A DNA stretch of 64,000 bases from Bin80 sp965209015 (GTDB lineage Bacteria; Bacteroidota; Rhodothermia; Rhodothermales; Bin80). Shown here piece by piece: positions 32,001-39,326 of this stretch; position 1 is the first letter of the stretch, and every line of letters begins with the position of its first letter. A program made the translations under genes and the position numbers. The DNA lies in the NCBI GenBank assembly GCA_965209015.1, contig OZ242367.1, positions 930,001 through 994,000 on the forward strand, given 5' to 3'. Below the pieces are notes generated by a model that was not told the origin of the DNA, did no database searches, and worked only from the letters and a program-made list of their open reading frames with translations.

Positions 32001-35000
32001 ATCCGTGATCGTGAGGGGCACCTCTGTCGGCTGTGTGATCCCCACTGTGTTCACCGCCACGCCTTGCACCTGCACCGTCTTATCTGGCGCATCTATCTGG
32101 TTGTTTACCGCCGTGATGGTCACGGCACCCGTACTCTCGGTTGCACCCGCTGCAATCGTGAGCAGATTCTCACTCAGCATAACATCCGACGCGGTGGCTG
32201 GTAAGGTTGGGGCCACCGAGATCGTGATCGTGGTCTCCTCACTGGACGCCCGGTCAAGCGTTGCGGTCACGGTGGTCGTTCCTGCATTTTCGACAATGAA
32301 GTTGGACGAGAGATTGAGCGTGACCGCCGGGGGTGCCGTCCCATCCGTGATCGTAAGCTTTACATCTTCGGGTCCCGTCACCCCCTGCGGATTCTCTGCC
32401 ACGCCTTGCACTTGAACTGTCTTATCCGGCGAATCCACATTATTGGTGACCGAGGTGATCGTCACGAGCCCCATACTCTCCGTTGCCCCCGCTGCAATTG
32501 TCAGCGTAGTGCCACTCTGCGTATAGTCTGATTCCGTTGCAGGCGAATCAGGACGGACCGATACTGTGATCGTGGTCTGCTCGCTGGACGCATGGTTGAG
32601 CATGGCCGTGACCGTTGTGCTCTCGCCATCTTCGCCGATTGATGCTGGAGACAGGAACAGCATTACGGTCGGCGCTTCATCGTCATCCGTAATCGTAAGG
32701 GGCACCGCGTTCGGCTGCGTGATCCCCACCGTGTTCGCCGCCATGCCTTGTACTTGGACGGTCTTGTCCGGTGCATCCACTGGGTTGTTCACCGCTGTGA
32801 TCATGACGGTGCCCGTACTCTCCGTCTCCCCCGCCGCAATCGTCAATAGATCGCCATTCAGTGTGTAATCCGACGCCGTCGCGGGCGAATCAGGACGGAC
32901 CGACACCGTGATCGTGGTCTCCCTACTGGACGCCCGGTCAAGCGTTGCGGTTACAGTGGCCGTTCCTGCATTTTCGACAATGGAGTTGGACGATAGATTG
33001 AGCGTGACCGCCGGGGGTGCCGTTCCATCCATGATCGTAAGCTCCACATCTTCGGGCCCTGTCACCCCCTGCGTATTCTCTGCCACGCCTTGCACCTGCA
33101 TGGTCTTATCCGGCGAATCCACATCATTCGTGACCGAGGTGATCGTCACTAGCCCCATACTCTCCGTTGCTCCCGCTGCAATCGTCAGTGTATTGCCACT
33201 CTGCATATAGTCTGATTCGGTTGCGGGCGAATCAGGACGGACAGACACCGTGATCGTGGTCTGCGCGCTGGATGCATGGCTGAGCATGGCCGTGACCGTC
33301 GTACTCTCGCCATCCTCCCCAATCGATGAGGAAGAGAGGCTGAGCGTCACCGTCGGGGGTTCCTCGTCATCCGTGATCTTGAGTTCCACATCTTCGGGGG
33401 CTGTAATCCCATGCGCATTCTCTGCTGTACCTTGCACCTGTATCGTTTTGTCTGGTGCATCCACAGGATTGTCCACCGAAGTGATCGTCACCTCTTCCGT
33501 GCTCTCGGTTTCCCCCGCTGCAATGGTGAGCGTGCTCCCGCTCAGCGTATAGTCCGACGCGGTGGCCGGTGACGTTGATTCTACCAAGATCGTGATCGTA
33601 GTCACTTCGATAGAGGATTGGTTGAGCGTTGCTGTCACCGTGGAACTGCCACCATTTTCAGAGATGGAGGTGGAGGAAAGATTAAGGGTTACCGTCGGCG
33701 CAGCATCATCATCCGTGATCGTGATCGTAAGAGGGGTTTCGTTGACCGTCACACTCTCCACCGTGCTGGTTCCCGTGACTATCACGGTCTCATCCGTCTC
33801 GTCTACGGTATCCGAAGTAGGTGTCAGCGTGAATGTACCGGTGGCAGATAGAGTGTTCGCTGGAATGGTGAATATAAAATCAGAGACCGAGGCAAAGTCG
33901 GTTCCTGAGGTCGCGGTACCCGATCCCACAGAGACCGTCACCGGTGTGTCAGTCATCTGAAAGACATTTAATGTACCAGTTACAGTAATTTCGGTGGCCT
34001 CATCTTCTTCCCCAATGATACTGGGATTTAAACTTAATGTAACCGAGGGATCAGGGCAGGCAACGCCAAGATTGGAAGGAAAAATCCTGACATTCTCCTG
34101 ATTAAGTATTTTGGCAGGCACACAGGTAAGGAGATTATTACCCGCTCTAACATTAAATGGATTTGCCTCAACATCATCAAACAGATCTGGATGTAGACCC
34201 GTGAGAGCATTTGTATCAAGCCAGAGCCAACCTAAGCTGTTGAGTCCATCAAACAAGTCTTGATGTAGATCTGAGAGAGAGTTGTTACTAAGAGTGAGGA
34301 AGTTTAAGCTGTTGAGTCCATCAAACAGATCTTGGTGTAGATCCGTGAGAGAGTTGTTATGAAGCTGTAAGGTCTCTAAGCTGTTGAGTCCATCAAACAG
34401 ATCTTGGTGTAGATCCGTGAGAGAGTTGCTATGAAGCCGTAAGGTCTTTAAGCTGTTGAGTCCATCAAACAGATCTTCGTGCAGACTCGTGAGAGAGTTG
34501 TTATGAAGCTGTAAGGTCTCTAAGCTGTTGAGTCCATCAAACAGATCTTGGTGTAGATCCGTGAGAGAGTTGTTATCAAGATAAAGCCGACTTAATCTGT
34601 CGGGTCCCTTGAACAGATTTTGGTCTAGACTCTCGAGAGAGTTGTTACTAAGTTCAAGTTGACTTAATTGGTTGAGTCCATCAAACAGATCTTGGTCTAG
34701 ACTCCCGAGAGGATTGTCACTAAGTGTAAGCCAACTTAACCTATTGAGTCCATCAAACAGATCTTGGTCTAGACTCTCAAGAGAGTTATCATTAAGGAAG
34801 AGCCAACGTAGGTTATTGAGTCCATTGAACAGATCTTGGGGTAGATCCGTGAGAGTGTTGTTATTAAGGTAGAGCCAATTTAGGCTGTTGAGTCCATCAA
34901 ACAGATCTTCGTGTAGATCCGTGAGAGTGTTATCCCGAAGGTAGAGCCGATTTAATGCGGCGAGTCCATTGAAATCACCAGACCTTAGTTCAGTAATACC

Positions 35001-35510
35001 CCTCTGATCAAGACTTAACTCAATAACAGTTCCTAAATCATTACTCGCGACCTCATCACAAAACTCAGTCCTTGTTATCTGATCCAAAATCGCATCTCTC
35101 ACGACCTCAGTTCGGGAACAGATTCCGCCCCTCAAATTGAGCACTTTTAGATCCATAAAATCCAACACATTATTCCCCGCTGCATCCCGAAGCTTGGCAT
35201 CCGACTCCGTTGGAGCCGTGTAGCTTACCTTTACAGTTCCCATATCAGATGCGATCACAGGACTGCTTAATGTGAGGGTCACCGTTTCCCTACTGACGGT
35301 CGGGGTGCCGCTGAGCGCTTGTTCTTCTTCGGATCCTCCGCTGGGGGTTTTCTTGACCGTGAAAGCAGAATTGGTCAGGCCGCTGACAGAAGCAAGTCCC
35401 TCATTAAAGTTCACCACCAAGGTGGTTTCATCCACCGTTGCAGAGGAAACAGTAGGAGGTGTGGTATCTTGTGCCCACAACGAACTTGGAAATACTGAAA
35501 CCAGAAGCAA
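23055..35510 (-). CDS. Giant 4151-aa LRR / Calx-beta / autotransporter protein, probably phase variable
   Basis: The largest gene here. Domain order (numbered from TTG 35510): signal-peptide core LLLVSVFPSSLWA|QD; an SwmB/Big-like domain ~16-115; about a dozen 24-aa leucine-rich repeats ~170-450 (DLHQDLFDGLNSLETLQLHN); one divergent and ~25 regular ~114-aa Calx-beta-like units ~486-3470, each ending near ITDDDE; a cadherin-like segment ~3475-3590; a C-terminal autotransporter barrel ~3790-4151 ending in Phe. The barrel matches that of the 1796-aa protein (ALRHDGGDAETGFGVD). The frame is only open from a TTG with a truncated signal peptide. The natural start is the ATG at 35548-35546, which leads into a 13-G run; with 14 G (or 11) it would give MGGGGAFCRIALP joined to LLLVSVFPSSLWA. 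As read here the gene is one G out of frame. Adhesion is inferred. Confidence 0.88.
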   Translation of the reverse strand: MLLVSVFPSSLWAQDTTPPTVSSATVDETTLVVNFNEGLASVSGLTNSAFTVKKTPSGGSEEEQALSGTPTVSRETVTLTLSSPVIASDMGTVKVSYTAPTESDAKLRDAAGNNVLDFMDLKVLNLRGGICSRTEVVRDAILDQITRTEFCDEVASNDLGTVIELSLDQRGITELRSGDFNGLAALNRLYLRDNTLTDLHEDLFDGLNSLNWLYLNNNTLTDLPQDLFNGLNNLRWLFLNDNSLESLDQDLFDGLNRLSWLTLSDNPLGSLDQDLFDGLNQLSQLELSNNSLESLDQNLFKGPDRLSRLYLDNNSLTDLHQDLFDGLNSLETLQLHNNSLTSLHEDLFDGLNSLKTLRLHSNSLTDLHQDLFDGLNSLETLQLHNNSLTDLHQDLFDGLNSLNFLTLSNNSLSDLHQDLFDGLNSLGWLWLDTNALTGLHPDLFDDVEANPFNVRAGNNLLTCVPAKILNQENVRIFPSNLGVACPDPSVTLSLNPSIIGEEDEATEITVTGTLNVFQMTDTPVTVSVGSGTATSGTDFASVSDFIFTIPANTLSATGTFTLTPTSDTVDETDETVIVTGTSTVESVTVNETPLTITITDDDAAPTVTLNLSSTSISENGGSSTVTATLNQSSIEVTTITILVESTSPATASDYTLSGSTLTIAAGETESTEEVTITSVDNPVDAPDKTIQVQGTAENAHGITAPEDVELKITDDEEPPTVTLSLSSSSIGEDGESTTVTAMLSHASSAQTTITVSVRPDSPATESDYMQSGNTLTIAAGATESMGLVTITSVTNDVDSPDKTMQVQGVAENTQGVTGPEDVELTIMDGTAPPAVTLNLSSNSIVENAGTATVTATLDRASSRETTITVSVRPDSPATASDYTLNGDLLTIAAGETESTGTVMITAVNNPVDAPDKTVQVQGMAANTVGITQPNAVPLTITDDDEAPTVMLFLSPASIGEDGESTTVTAMLNHASSEQTTITVSVRPDSPATESDYTQSGTTLTIAAGATESMGLVTITSVTNNVDSPDKTVQVQGVAENPQGVTGPEDVKLTITDGTAPPAVTLNLSSNFIVENAGTTTVTATLDRASSEETTITISVAPTLPATASDVMLSENLLTIAAGATESTGAVTITAVNNQIDAPDKTVQVQGVAVNTVGITQPTEVPLTITDDEDASTVTLNLSTSSIGENGGSTTVTATLNQASSTVTTVTISVLPDSPATESDVMLTGNTLTIAARETGSTGEVTVTAVDNLVDAPDKMVQVQGTAENTQGVTGPSAVKLTITDDDEAPTVTLNLSSSSIGENAGMTTVTATLDRVSSEETTITISVDPTSPATVSDYMLSGSMLTIAAGATESTGAVTITAMDNQIDAPDKTVQVQGMAENTQGITDPEDVELTITDDDEAPVVTLHLSSNSISENAGSTTVTAMLGRASSEETTITISVDPTSSDYMLSGSMLTIAAGETSSTAAVTITAVDNDVDAPDKTVQVQGMATNTQGVTQPTAVELTITDDDEAPVVTLVLSEASISENAGSTTVTATLSHASSTVTTVTISGAAVDPALDSDYMLSGNSLTIPVGQTNSTGTVTITSVDNPVDAPDKRIIVQGVATNLTGITQPADVELTITDDDEAPTATLLLSPASIGEDAQVSTITATLSHASSEETTITISAAAVSPALDSDYTLSGSTLTIAAGATLSTGTVTITSVDDPVDTPDKRVQVQGVATNTQGVTHPTDVELTITDGEDAPAVTLLLSPESIAENTKISTVTATLSHASSAVTTITVSAAAVSPALESDYTLSGTLLTIAAGTTMSTGTVTITSIDNPVNAPDKTVRVQGVASNTQGVTQPTTVELTITDNEEVPTVTLSLSDMSIPENTGMTTVTASLSPASSAETMITISASAVSPAVDTDYTLSGTTLMIAAGATTSTGTVTITAVDNPVDAPDKTVQVQGLAANDQGVTNPANVDLMITDDEDEPTVTLRLSSNTISEQAGSTTVTAALRHPSSAVTTIVVAVRPNEPATAADYGLGTNQTLTIAAGETESSGLVTITAVDNEVDAPDKTVQVQGTATNVQGITDPAAVELTITDEDAAPTAELILSSPSIREGGERTMVTATLSRPSSEVTTIEVTALPDAPATSSDYMLSGTTLTIMAGATSSTGLVTITSVDNSVDAPDKTIQVQGIATNLQGIVDPTEVEPTTEQGTMGQIGVELTILDDEEAPRATLLLSSSLIGEDGEMTTVTAALNRTSSEPTMIEVTVLPDAPATVSDYILSTNATLTIAAGATMSTGVVTITSVTNDVDAPDKTVQVQGTATNTQGVTGPADVALTITDGTAPPAVTLVLSPASISENAGATMVTATLNRVSSEATTVTVTVLPNAPATAADYMQSGSILTIVAGATQSTGLVTITAVDNLVDAPDKTVQVQGTATNTQGITNPASVGLTLLDDEAVPTVTLMLSPTSIGENAGTSTVTATLSHPSSEETTISISVDPTSPATASDYQLSENLTLTIDAGEIESAGLVTITSVDNLVDAPDKTVQVQGTATNTQGVTSPANVELTITDDEEAPTVTLTLAPASIMENAGIAIVTGALDRPSSAVTTILISALPDAPAAATDFALSGNLRLTIAAGETASTGLVTITAVDNAVDAPDKTVQVQGTATNLQGVTGPEAVELTITDDDLEPVVILSLLPASITENNGFTTVTATLDRPSSEETTVTITTLPDAPATELDYTQEGDLLTIAAGETNSTGLVTITAVDNAVNAPNKTVQVQGIATNGQGLTGPEEVELTILDDDLTPTVTLLLSPTSIGENGGLTTVTAELSRPSSEPTTIEITVLPNAPSTESDYTLRGRTLTIAAGERGSSGVVTITAVDNATDAPDRTVQVQGEVTRSLGVTSPPAVQLRITDDEPTPTVTLMLDPSTIEENGASTTVTAMLSHPSSARTTVVVSALANPPAVASDLMLSQNTILTIAAGGTESTGLMTITAIDNPVDAPDKTVQVQGVATNRQGVSVPADVVLTISDDDEVSPTVSLILTPASIAEHGGQTTVTATMEPPSSAVTTIVVSVLPDAPATASDYQISENLTLTIAAGETESTGLVTITAVNNEVSAPDKTLQVQGTATNPRGVTGPVAVELTITDDEAPPTVMLMLDPSTIKENGGETAVTASLDRVSGTVTTIEVTVLPDAPATASDYQISENSTLTIAAGETESTGLVTITAVDNEVDAPDKTVQVQGIVTSAQGLTDPVEVELTITDDEAAPAVTLLLDPAAIAENGESTTVTATLDRASDEETSIAVSVLSDAPATASDYVLSDPLTLTIAAGELTSTGLVTITAVDNEVDAPDKTVQVQGVATNALGTTNPSSVELTITDDDEAPAVTLTLSPASISENAGTTTVTATLNRPSSAMTTIAVTVLPNESATESDYLLSDNPTLTIAAGELTSTGEVTITAVDNEVDTPDKTVQVQGTATNTQGVTDPAEVTLTVTDDDESFPVAQDATVTTEEDTPYSFNASDFGYSDPEGDPLASVRIERHPDAGTLTLGGIGFAAGTQISVAQISAGELIFTPVANAYGPAYTSFDFKVSDGTSESPLAARMTIDVTPVNDVATGQPQIMGSMQLGQMLRVSVEEIQDLDGLRRAQAGELGYGYRYQWLRMAEGSPQERIGEGDAYVPVEADAGASLLVRVTFVDDAGFEESLESPPRQVRYTNRIRTAWMGRLGRTVADQVLRATQCEGRVQRSRRNEVYLAGQPLTLASLPNYVHVQKVKPDQHAVLLGTTDPVVRLGHTLTRERLLHGSSFRHGMQGGSGVSVWGHGAVSRVQGADGALNLEGRVSSGMVGADWTGDKGGLGVLVAHTRSEGEYAMANDEGTHSAYLTGVYPNGCYALSSGITAWGVVGYGRGSMTVEQVTTPVDLRMIGGGIYGRLGTVRKRGLELGIRSDALLVQMGANGTEELLEDQAQVSRLRLGLQGTLRGIRLGTESTIVPSAELALRHDGGDAETGFGVDMQVGFRLSELESGLDIEVHAHAVLTHQDRGLQDQGLAGAVTWDPRPQSSEGLQVRVEHTIGAEALGGAERLLRAETIQPQYRTHQTGGLRVQAGYGFALFSRAFTLQPEVSLSGPQRRYEMGWNIARAHEHPTKMQLFVGTTGQARRDRPLQLQHLVRLQLKRQF
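25090..34050. repeat. ~342-bp tandem repeats (Calx-beta units)
   Basis: About 26 tandem coding units, roughly 114 codons each, make up 9 kb of the giant gene. Every unit contains a version of TLTIAAG, then VTITAVDN.VDAPDKTVQVQG, and an ITDDDE-like end. Units 3-4 and 5-6 from the N-terminus (about 33.4 to 32.0 kb) form a two-unit higher-order duplication, recognisable by the paired ITDGTAPPAVTLNLSSN junctions. One unit lacks four or five residues after DPTS (about 31.2 kb). Confidence 0.85.
34160..34990. repeat. 72-bp tandem repeats coding the leucine-rich repeats
   Basis: Near-identical 72-bp units, the most conserved core being the plus-strand string TTGAGTCCATCAAACAGATC followed by TTGGTGTAGATCCGTGAGAG. 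Each codes one 24-aa LRR. Such tandem identity makes the copy number prone to change by recombination. Confidence 0.8.
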
Positions 35511-35533
35511 GGGGAGAGCGATACGACAAAATG

Positions 35534-35546
35534 CCCCCCCCCCCCC
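35534..35546 (-). promoter_or_regulatory. Poly-G tract (13 G) at the start codon, likely phase-variation switch
   Basis: On the minus strand the ATG at 35548-35546 donates its G to a run of 13 G that ends at 35534. In this phase translation gives MGGGGHFVVSLSPCFWFQY and stops within about 46 codons. Adding one G shifts it into the 4151-aa frame and completes a signal peptide. A7 and T7 runs lie immediately upstream. The upstream intergenic interval 35549-36161 must hold the promoter; I see no other gene there. Confidence 0.75.
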
Positions 35547-36161
35547 ATTTTTTTCAAAAAAATAGAGCTTGCCAGAAAAAGTCCTGTTTTTGACTTGGAG
35601 TGCTCTGGATGTATGTCTATGTGCATTTTATATCTCAGATGAGATTGCCAGCCGATTTAGATTAATGCTACTAAGCCTGAGACATCTAGTTTAGCATTTT
35701 TTGATCTCAGCACCAAATTATGTGTTTCGTTTCTGTTTTATGGCATGGATGATTGTTCGGAGTTTATGAGTTGCTTTCTGATGGACTTGTCTGAGAGTTC
35801 AGTGCGGTAGGAAGGATGCACTAGTCAATACAAGATGGCATCAGCGATCGTGGGATTTGCCATGGACTCTTAACTTCAACAGGTTGTAACTCTCTGACCT
35901 AAGTTCGCCATTTTTTAGTGCCATAAAGTTACGGGTATGTGTGTATGTTAAATCTGACAAGTGCGCAAATAAAATCTCAATGCACATATGTGATGTGACT
36001 AATCACGTCCGATGCGGGATGGATATGCATCAGATGGACTATTGAACGGAAATACCACAGAATTTCTACGGAATGACAGTCCTACCAATATGAGGTAAAT
36101 CAGTCGTCACCGCCTTTAATTCAGGGCTGCGAGGACATGAATCGGCCGTGATGAGCAGGAG

Positions 36162-37580
36162 TTAGGTATTTATTGATTGCCCGAGTGCATCGCGAGTCGC
36201 TTCCATAACAGCTTCCGACAGTGTTGGATGGGGGTGCACTGCGTCAAGGATTTCGTGATAGGTAGTTTCCAGAGTACGAGCGGTCACAACTTCTGCGATG
36301 AGTTCAGTGGCATCATGCCCAATGATATGACAACCGAGTAGTTCACCATACTTTGAGTCATAGATCACTTTCACGAATCCATCATTATGACCTGCCGCAG
36401 AGGCTTTACCAGATGCGGAAAAGGGAAACTTGCCGACCTTGATATCCATTCCTTTCTCCCGAGCAGCCGCTTCGGTATAACCTACGGAAGCAATTTGAGG
36501 CTGGCAATAAGTGCATCCAGGGACATTTTCCTTATCCAGTGCATGGACCGTCTGTCCGGCAATACTCTCTATACAAATGATCCCTTCATGACTTGCTTTG
36601 TGAGCGAGCCACGGAGGACCTGCTACATCCCCAATGGCATAGATTCCCTCAACTCCCGTTCGAGAAAGTTCATCTGTCTTAATAAATCCGCGGTCTATTT
36701 CAATTCCCAGTTCCTCTAATCCCAGATTTTCAATATTTCCGGTAATTCCAACCGAACTTAGAACTTGATCAACTTCTATGACCTCATTTTCCGTCTTGTT
36801 TTTCAGATGCACTTTCAGGATGTCTTTACTTTTCTCTACTCGTTCTACCGTCGTTCCAGTACTCACTTTGATGCCAGCCTTTTTGTAGGAGCGTGCTAGT
36901 TGCTTAGATACTTCCTCGTCTTCAATTGGAACGATTCGATCTTGAAGTTCAACCAAGTGGACTTCAGTTCCCATATGATGATAAAAGTATGCAAATTCTA
37001 CTCCGATCGCCCCCGCGCCGGCGATCAGCAGGCGGGATGGTTTCGTTTCCTGTAGGAGAGCTCCTTTGTAGTCAATAATTTTCTCTCCATCAATTGGAAG
37101 TGAGGGAATTTCCTTAGCTCTAGCGCCTGTCGCCAAGATAATATGTTTGGCATTGAGGGTCTGCTTTTTCCCCACTTTTTTTCCATCCATATCTACGGAG
37201 GGAGTGATATTTAATGAGCCGGACTTAGTCAGCTTTGCATGTCCGAATACCACCTCAATATTATTTTTTTTCATGAGGAATTGTACGCCGGCATTCATTT
37301 TTCCTGCAACTTTACGGCTACGCTGAATCACTTTGGGAAAATCTGGGCTGACCTTACCTTCAAGGGTTAAGCCATATGCGCTTAGATCATTCGTGTAGGA
37401 TACTAACTCGGCACTTTTCAGAAGGGCTTTTGTTGGGATACAGCCGACATTGAGGCAGACACCACCCAACTTATTCTTCTCAATGACCGCAGTTTTGAAG
37501 CCGAGTTGGGTTGCTCGGATTGCAGTTTCGTATCCGCCGGGGCCAGTTCCGACGACAATAACATCAAATGAATTTGACAT
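36162..37580 (-). CDS. lpdA: Dihydrolipoyl dehydrogenase
   Basis: A 472-aa flavoprotein (E3) that reoxidises dihydrolipoamide in the 2-oxoacid dehydrogenase or glycine-cleavage complexes. FAD motif VVGTGPGGYETAIRA at ~9-23; redox disulfide C42/C47 in GGVCLNVGCIPTK; NAD motif AGAGAIGVEFAYF near 190; FAD site YAIGDVAG near 320; catalytic His-Glu in AVHPHPTLSEAV near 450. It is the last gene of nadK-DUF4292-lpdA, 44 nt after its neighbour. No other dehydrogenase-complex gene is adjacent. Confidence 0.96.
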   Translation of the reverse strand: MSNSFDVIVVGTGPGGYETAIRATQLGFKTAVIEKNKLGGVCLNVGCIPTKALLKSAELVSYTNDLSAYGLTLEGKVSPDFPKVIQRSRKVAGKMNAGVQFLMKKNNIEVVFGHAKLTKSGSLNITPSVDMDGKKVGKKQTLNAKHIILATGARAKEIPSLPIDGEKIIDYKGALLQETKPSRLLIAGAGAIGVEFAYFYHHMGTEVHLVELQDRIVPIEDEEVSKQLARSYKKAGIKVSTGTTVERVEKSKDILKVHLKNKTENEVIEVDQVLSSVGITGNIENLGLEELGIEIDRGFIKTDELSRTGVEGIYAIGDVAGPPWLAHKASHEGIICIESIAGQTVHALDKENVPGCTYCQPQIASVGYTEAAAREKGMDIKVGKFPFSASGKASAAGHNDGFVKVIYDSKYGELLGCHIIGHDATELIAEVVTARTLETTYHEILDAVHPHPTLSEAVMEATRDALGQSINT

Positions 37581-37624
37581 GGGGTAGATAAATCAAGAGT
37601 AAAGTTTTGAGATTGTTTATTGGG

Positions 37625-38380
37625 CTACTCCTCGGGTAACGCGACACGTTTTATGTCACTGGGCAAATCAAGAGACATTGAGGGTATCGAATCGTTGATC
37701 GAAAGAGAGCGATAAGATAGGATTGCATTTGTATTCTGAACAGGATTACGATAGATCACCCGACGTGGGAAGTAGGTTCCATTGACATCAAAGAAATTTT
37801 TATAGTGGAAAGTTTCCACTGGTGTCCCTGAAGAATCTTCTTGGGTCATGTGAACTACACGCCAATAATTCGGATCAACAATATACGTTCGATAAAGCAG
37901 AGAGTCTTCAAATACCAAGCCATCTCTTGTTGATGTCATCTTCAGGTCTGTTCCCTGAGGGGGGCGAACAAAACCAAGCATCTGCTCCAGTGCGTTCTGA
38001 ACGGTAAAGAAGCCTGGAAGAGCAGAGTGATTACTGCTTGCTACGCTCAATGTTTGAGAAAATCGATCGTAGAAAAATAAGCTGTCTGGAGTAACTAGGA
38101 GGCGTCCACCTTCAATACCAAGTCCTTGAATTCGGAATATCATGAGCAGTGAGTCTGCGCTCCGATGTGAGATCTCGGCAATCAAAGTTCCTGAATAAAG
38201 CGGAGTCTTCATTGCCAGTTTACCCTTTGCTTGGAGCGAGGCTGGAACCATGTGCATCCAGACGCTGTCAATCACTGACTCAACCTCATAGAGAGTTACA
38301 GGAGTCACCATTGAAGGGGATGGGCGGGAACTTATACATCCTGCACAGATCAGTAGGACAAGTAAAAAGGTTATTCTCAT
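37625..38380 (-). CDS. DUF4292-type outer-membrane lipoprotein
   Basis: A ~251-aa lipoprotein. The ATG at 38380 overlaps the nadK stop as ATGA, and the following MRITFLLVLLICAGC ends in a lipobox. The body (ASLQAKGKLAMKTPLYSGT, then ISHRSADSLLMIFRIQGLG) has the LolA/LolB-like beta-sheet pattern of the DUF4292 family common in Bacteroidota. A lipoprotein-binding or envelope role is plausible but not shown. A longer frame to 38407 adds nine residues before the signal sequence and is unlikely. Confidence 0.75.
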   Translation of the reverse strand: MRITFLLVLLICAGCISSRPSPSMVTPVTLYEVESVIDSVWMHMVPASLQAKGKLAMKTPLYSGTLIAEISHRSADSLLMIFRIQGLGIEGGRLLVTPDSLFFYDRFSQTLSVASSNHSALPGFFTVQNALEQMLGFVRPPQGTDLKMTSTRDGLVFEDSLLYRTYIVDPNYWRVVHMTQEDSSGTPVETFHYKNFFDVNGTYFPRRVIYRNPVQNTNAILSYRSLSINDSIPSMSLDLPSDIKRVALPEE

Positions 38381-39249
38381 GGGATCATCTGAGGTCCCAT
38401 TCCCCAAGAAAGCTTGGATCGAAGTGTACCAAAATAATTCGTATCCTCAAAGCGGACTAACCGAATGGAATGATCCGCTTTCCGGACTGTATAGGGTTCC
38501 TGCTTTTTTGAAATCAAGTGCGTTCGTCCATCCAACGCGATCGTACAGTCAGATGAACTTGATGCCAGTTGCATGGTCAGGGTGGATTGTGCGGGTAATA
38601 CAATAGGACGTATCGTCAAGCTGTGTGGTGCAACGGGGCTGACAATGAACACATTACTTCCAGGCATGACAATTGGTCCTCCAACCGCAAGTGAGTAGGC
38701 AGTAGATCCGGTAGGAGTTGCGATGATCAGTCCATCTCCCCAATAACGATTTAGTCTTATGCCGTCAACTAAAACATCAATTGCAGCAAGTCCACCGGCA
38801 GGTTGTCGCGTGATAACAATATCGTTGAACGCCCAGCCCGTATGAGGGCCGGATAAACTGAGGGCACTTCGATGTTCTATCTTGTACTGACCAGTATTTA
38901 GGAGACGAAGAGCATCTTGGATTCTTGCAGCTTCAACATCGGCCAAAAATCCAAGGCGTCCAATATTGATTCCAAGGATTGGAATCCCGGAGGCACCTAC
39001 CTCAAAAGCTGTGTGGAGGAGGGTGCCGTCCCCCCCAATGGAAAGAATGACCGTACTGGTTTCTACGAGCGTATCAGAAGAAATTTTTTCCGTACATTCA
39101 CTTGAAATGAGTGATCGTTCAAAGAGTCCTCTTGCAATTGACGGGTGGAGTTGATAATTTAGCCCTTCCGAGTCCATCCAAGTCCTTAAATTTTGGATCA
39201 ATGGCCACAGTTCAGCCTTTGAGGTATTTCCGGTGATCCCATAAATCAT
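38377..39249 (-). CDS. nadK: NAD kinase
   Basis: A 290-aa enzyme making NADP from NAD and ATP. The diagnostic GGDGT is in ILSIGGDGTLLHTAF near residue 72. FNDIVITR and DGLIIATPTGSTAYSLAVGGPIV (conserved NAD-binding loop) follow. It starts the operon nadK-DUF4292-lpdA. The start codon is 77 bp from the divergent FAD oxidoreductase gene, so the two share a promoter region. Confidence 0.95.
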   Translation of the reverse strand: MIYGITGNTSKAELWPLIQNLRTWMDSEGLNYQLHPSIARGLFERSLISSECTEKISSDTLVETSTVILSIGGDGTLLHTAFEVGASGIPILGINIGRLGFLADVEAARIQDALRLLNTGQYKIEHRSALSLSGPHTGWAFNDIVITRQPAGGLAAIDVLVDGIRLNRYWGDGLIIATPTGSTAYSLAVGGPIVMPGSNVFIVSPVAPHSLTIRPIVLPAQSTLTMQLASSSSDCTIALDGRTHLISKKQEPYTVRKADHSIRLVRFEDTNYFGTLRSKLSWGMGPQMIP

Positions 39250-39326
39250 TATTTCAAATGCTTTTGTGGGCGTAAACCTATTGATAGGTAATCATAATAA
39301 CTTAACCCCATCTCAACTGGTTTATT

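Noticed and set aside
23068..33960. Numerous 60-330 aa frames on the plus strand opposite the giant gene
   Set aside because: Periodic shadows of the minus-strand Calx-beta repeats (motifs such as VMVTSPVLSVSPAAM); no start sites or family resemblance.
25090..34050. Diversity-generating retroelement acting on the giant protein
   Set aside because: No reverse transcriptase and no template/variable repeat pair with adenine-specific differences was noticed; variation looks like ordinary repeat duplication and drift.
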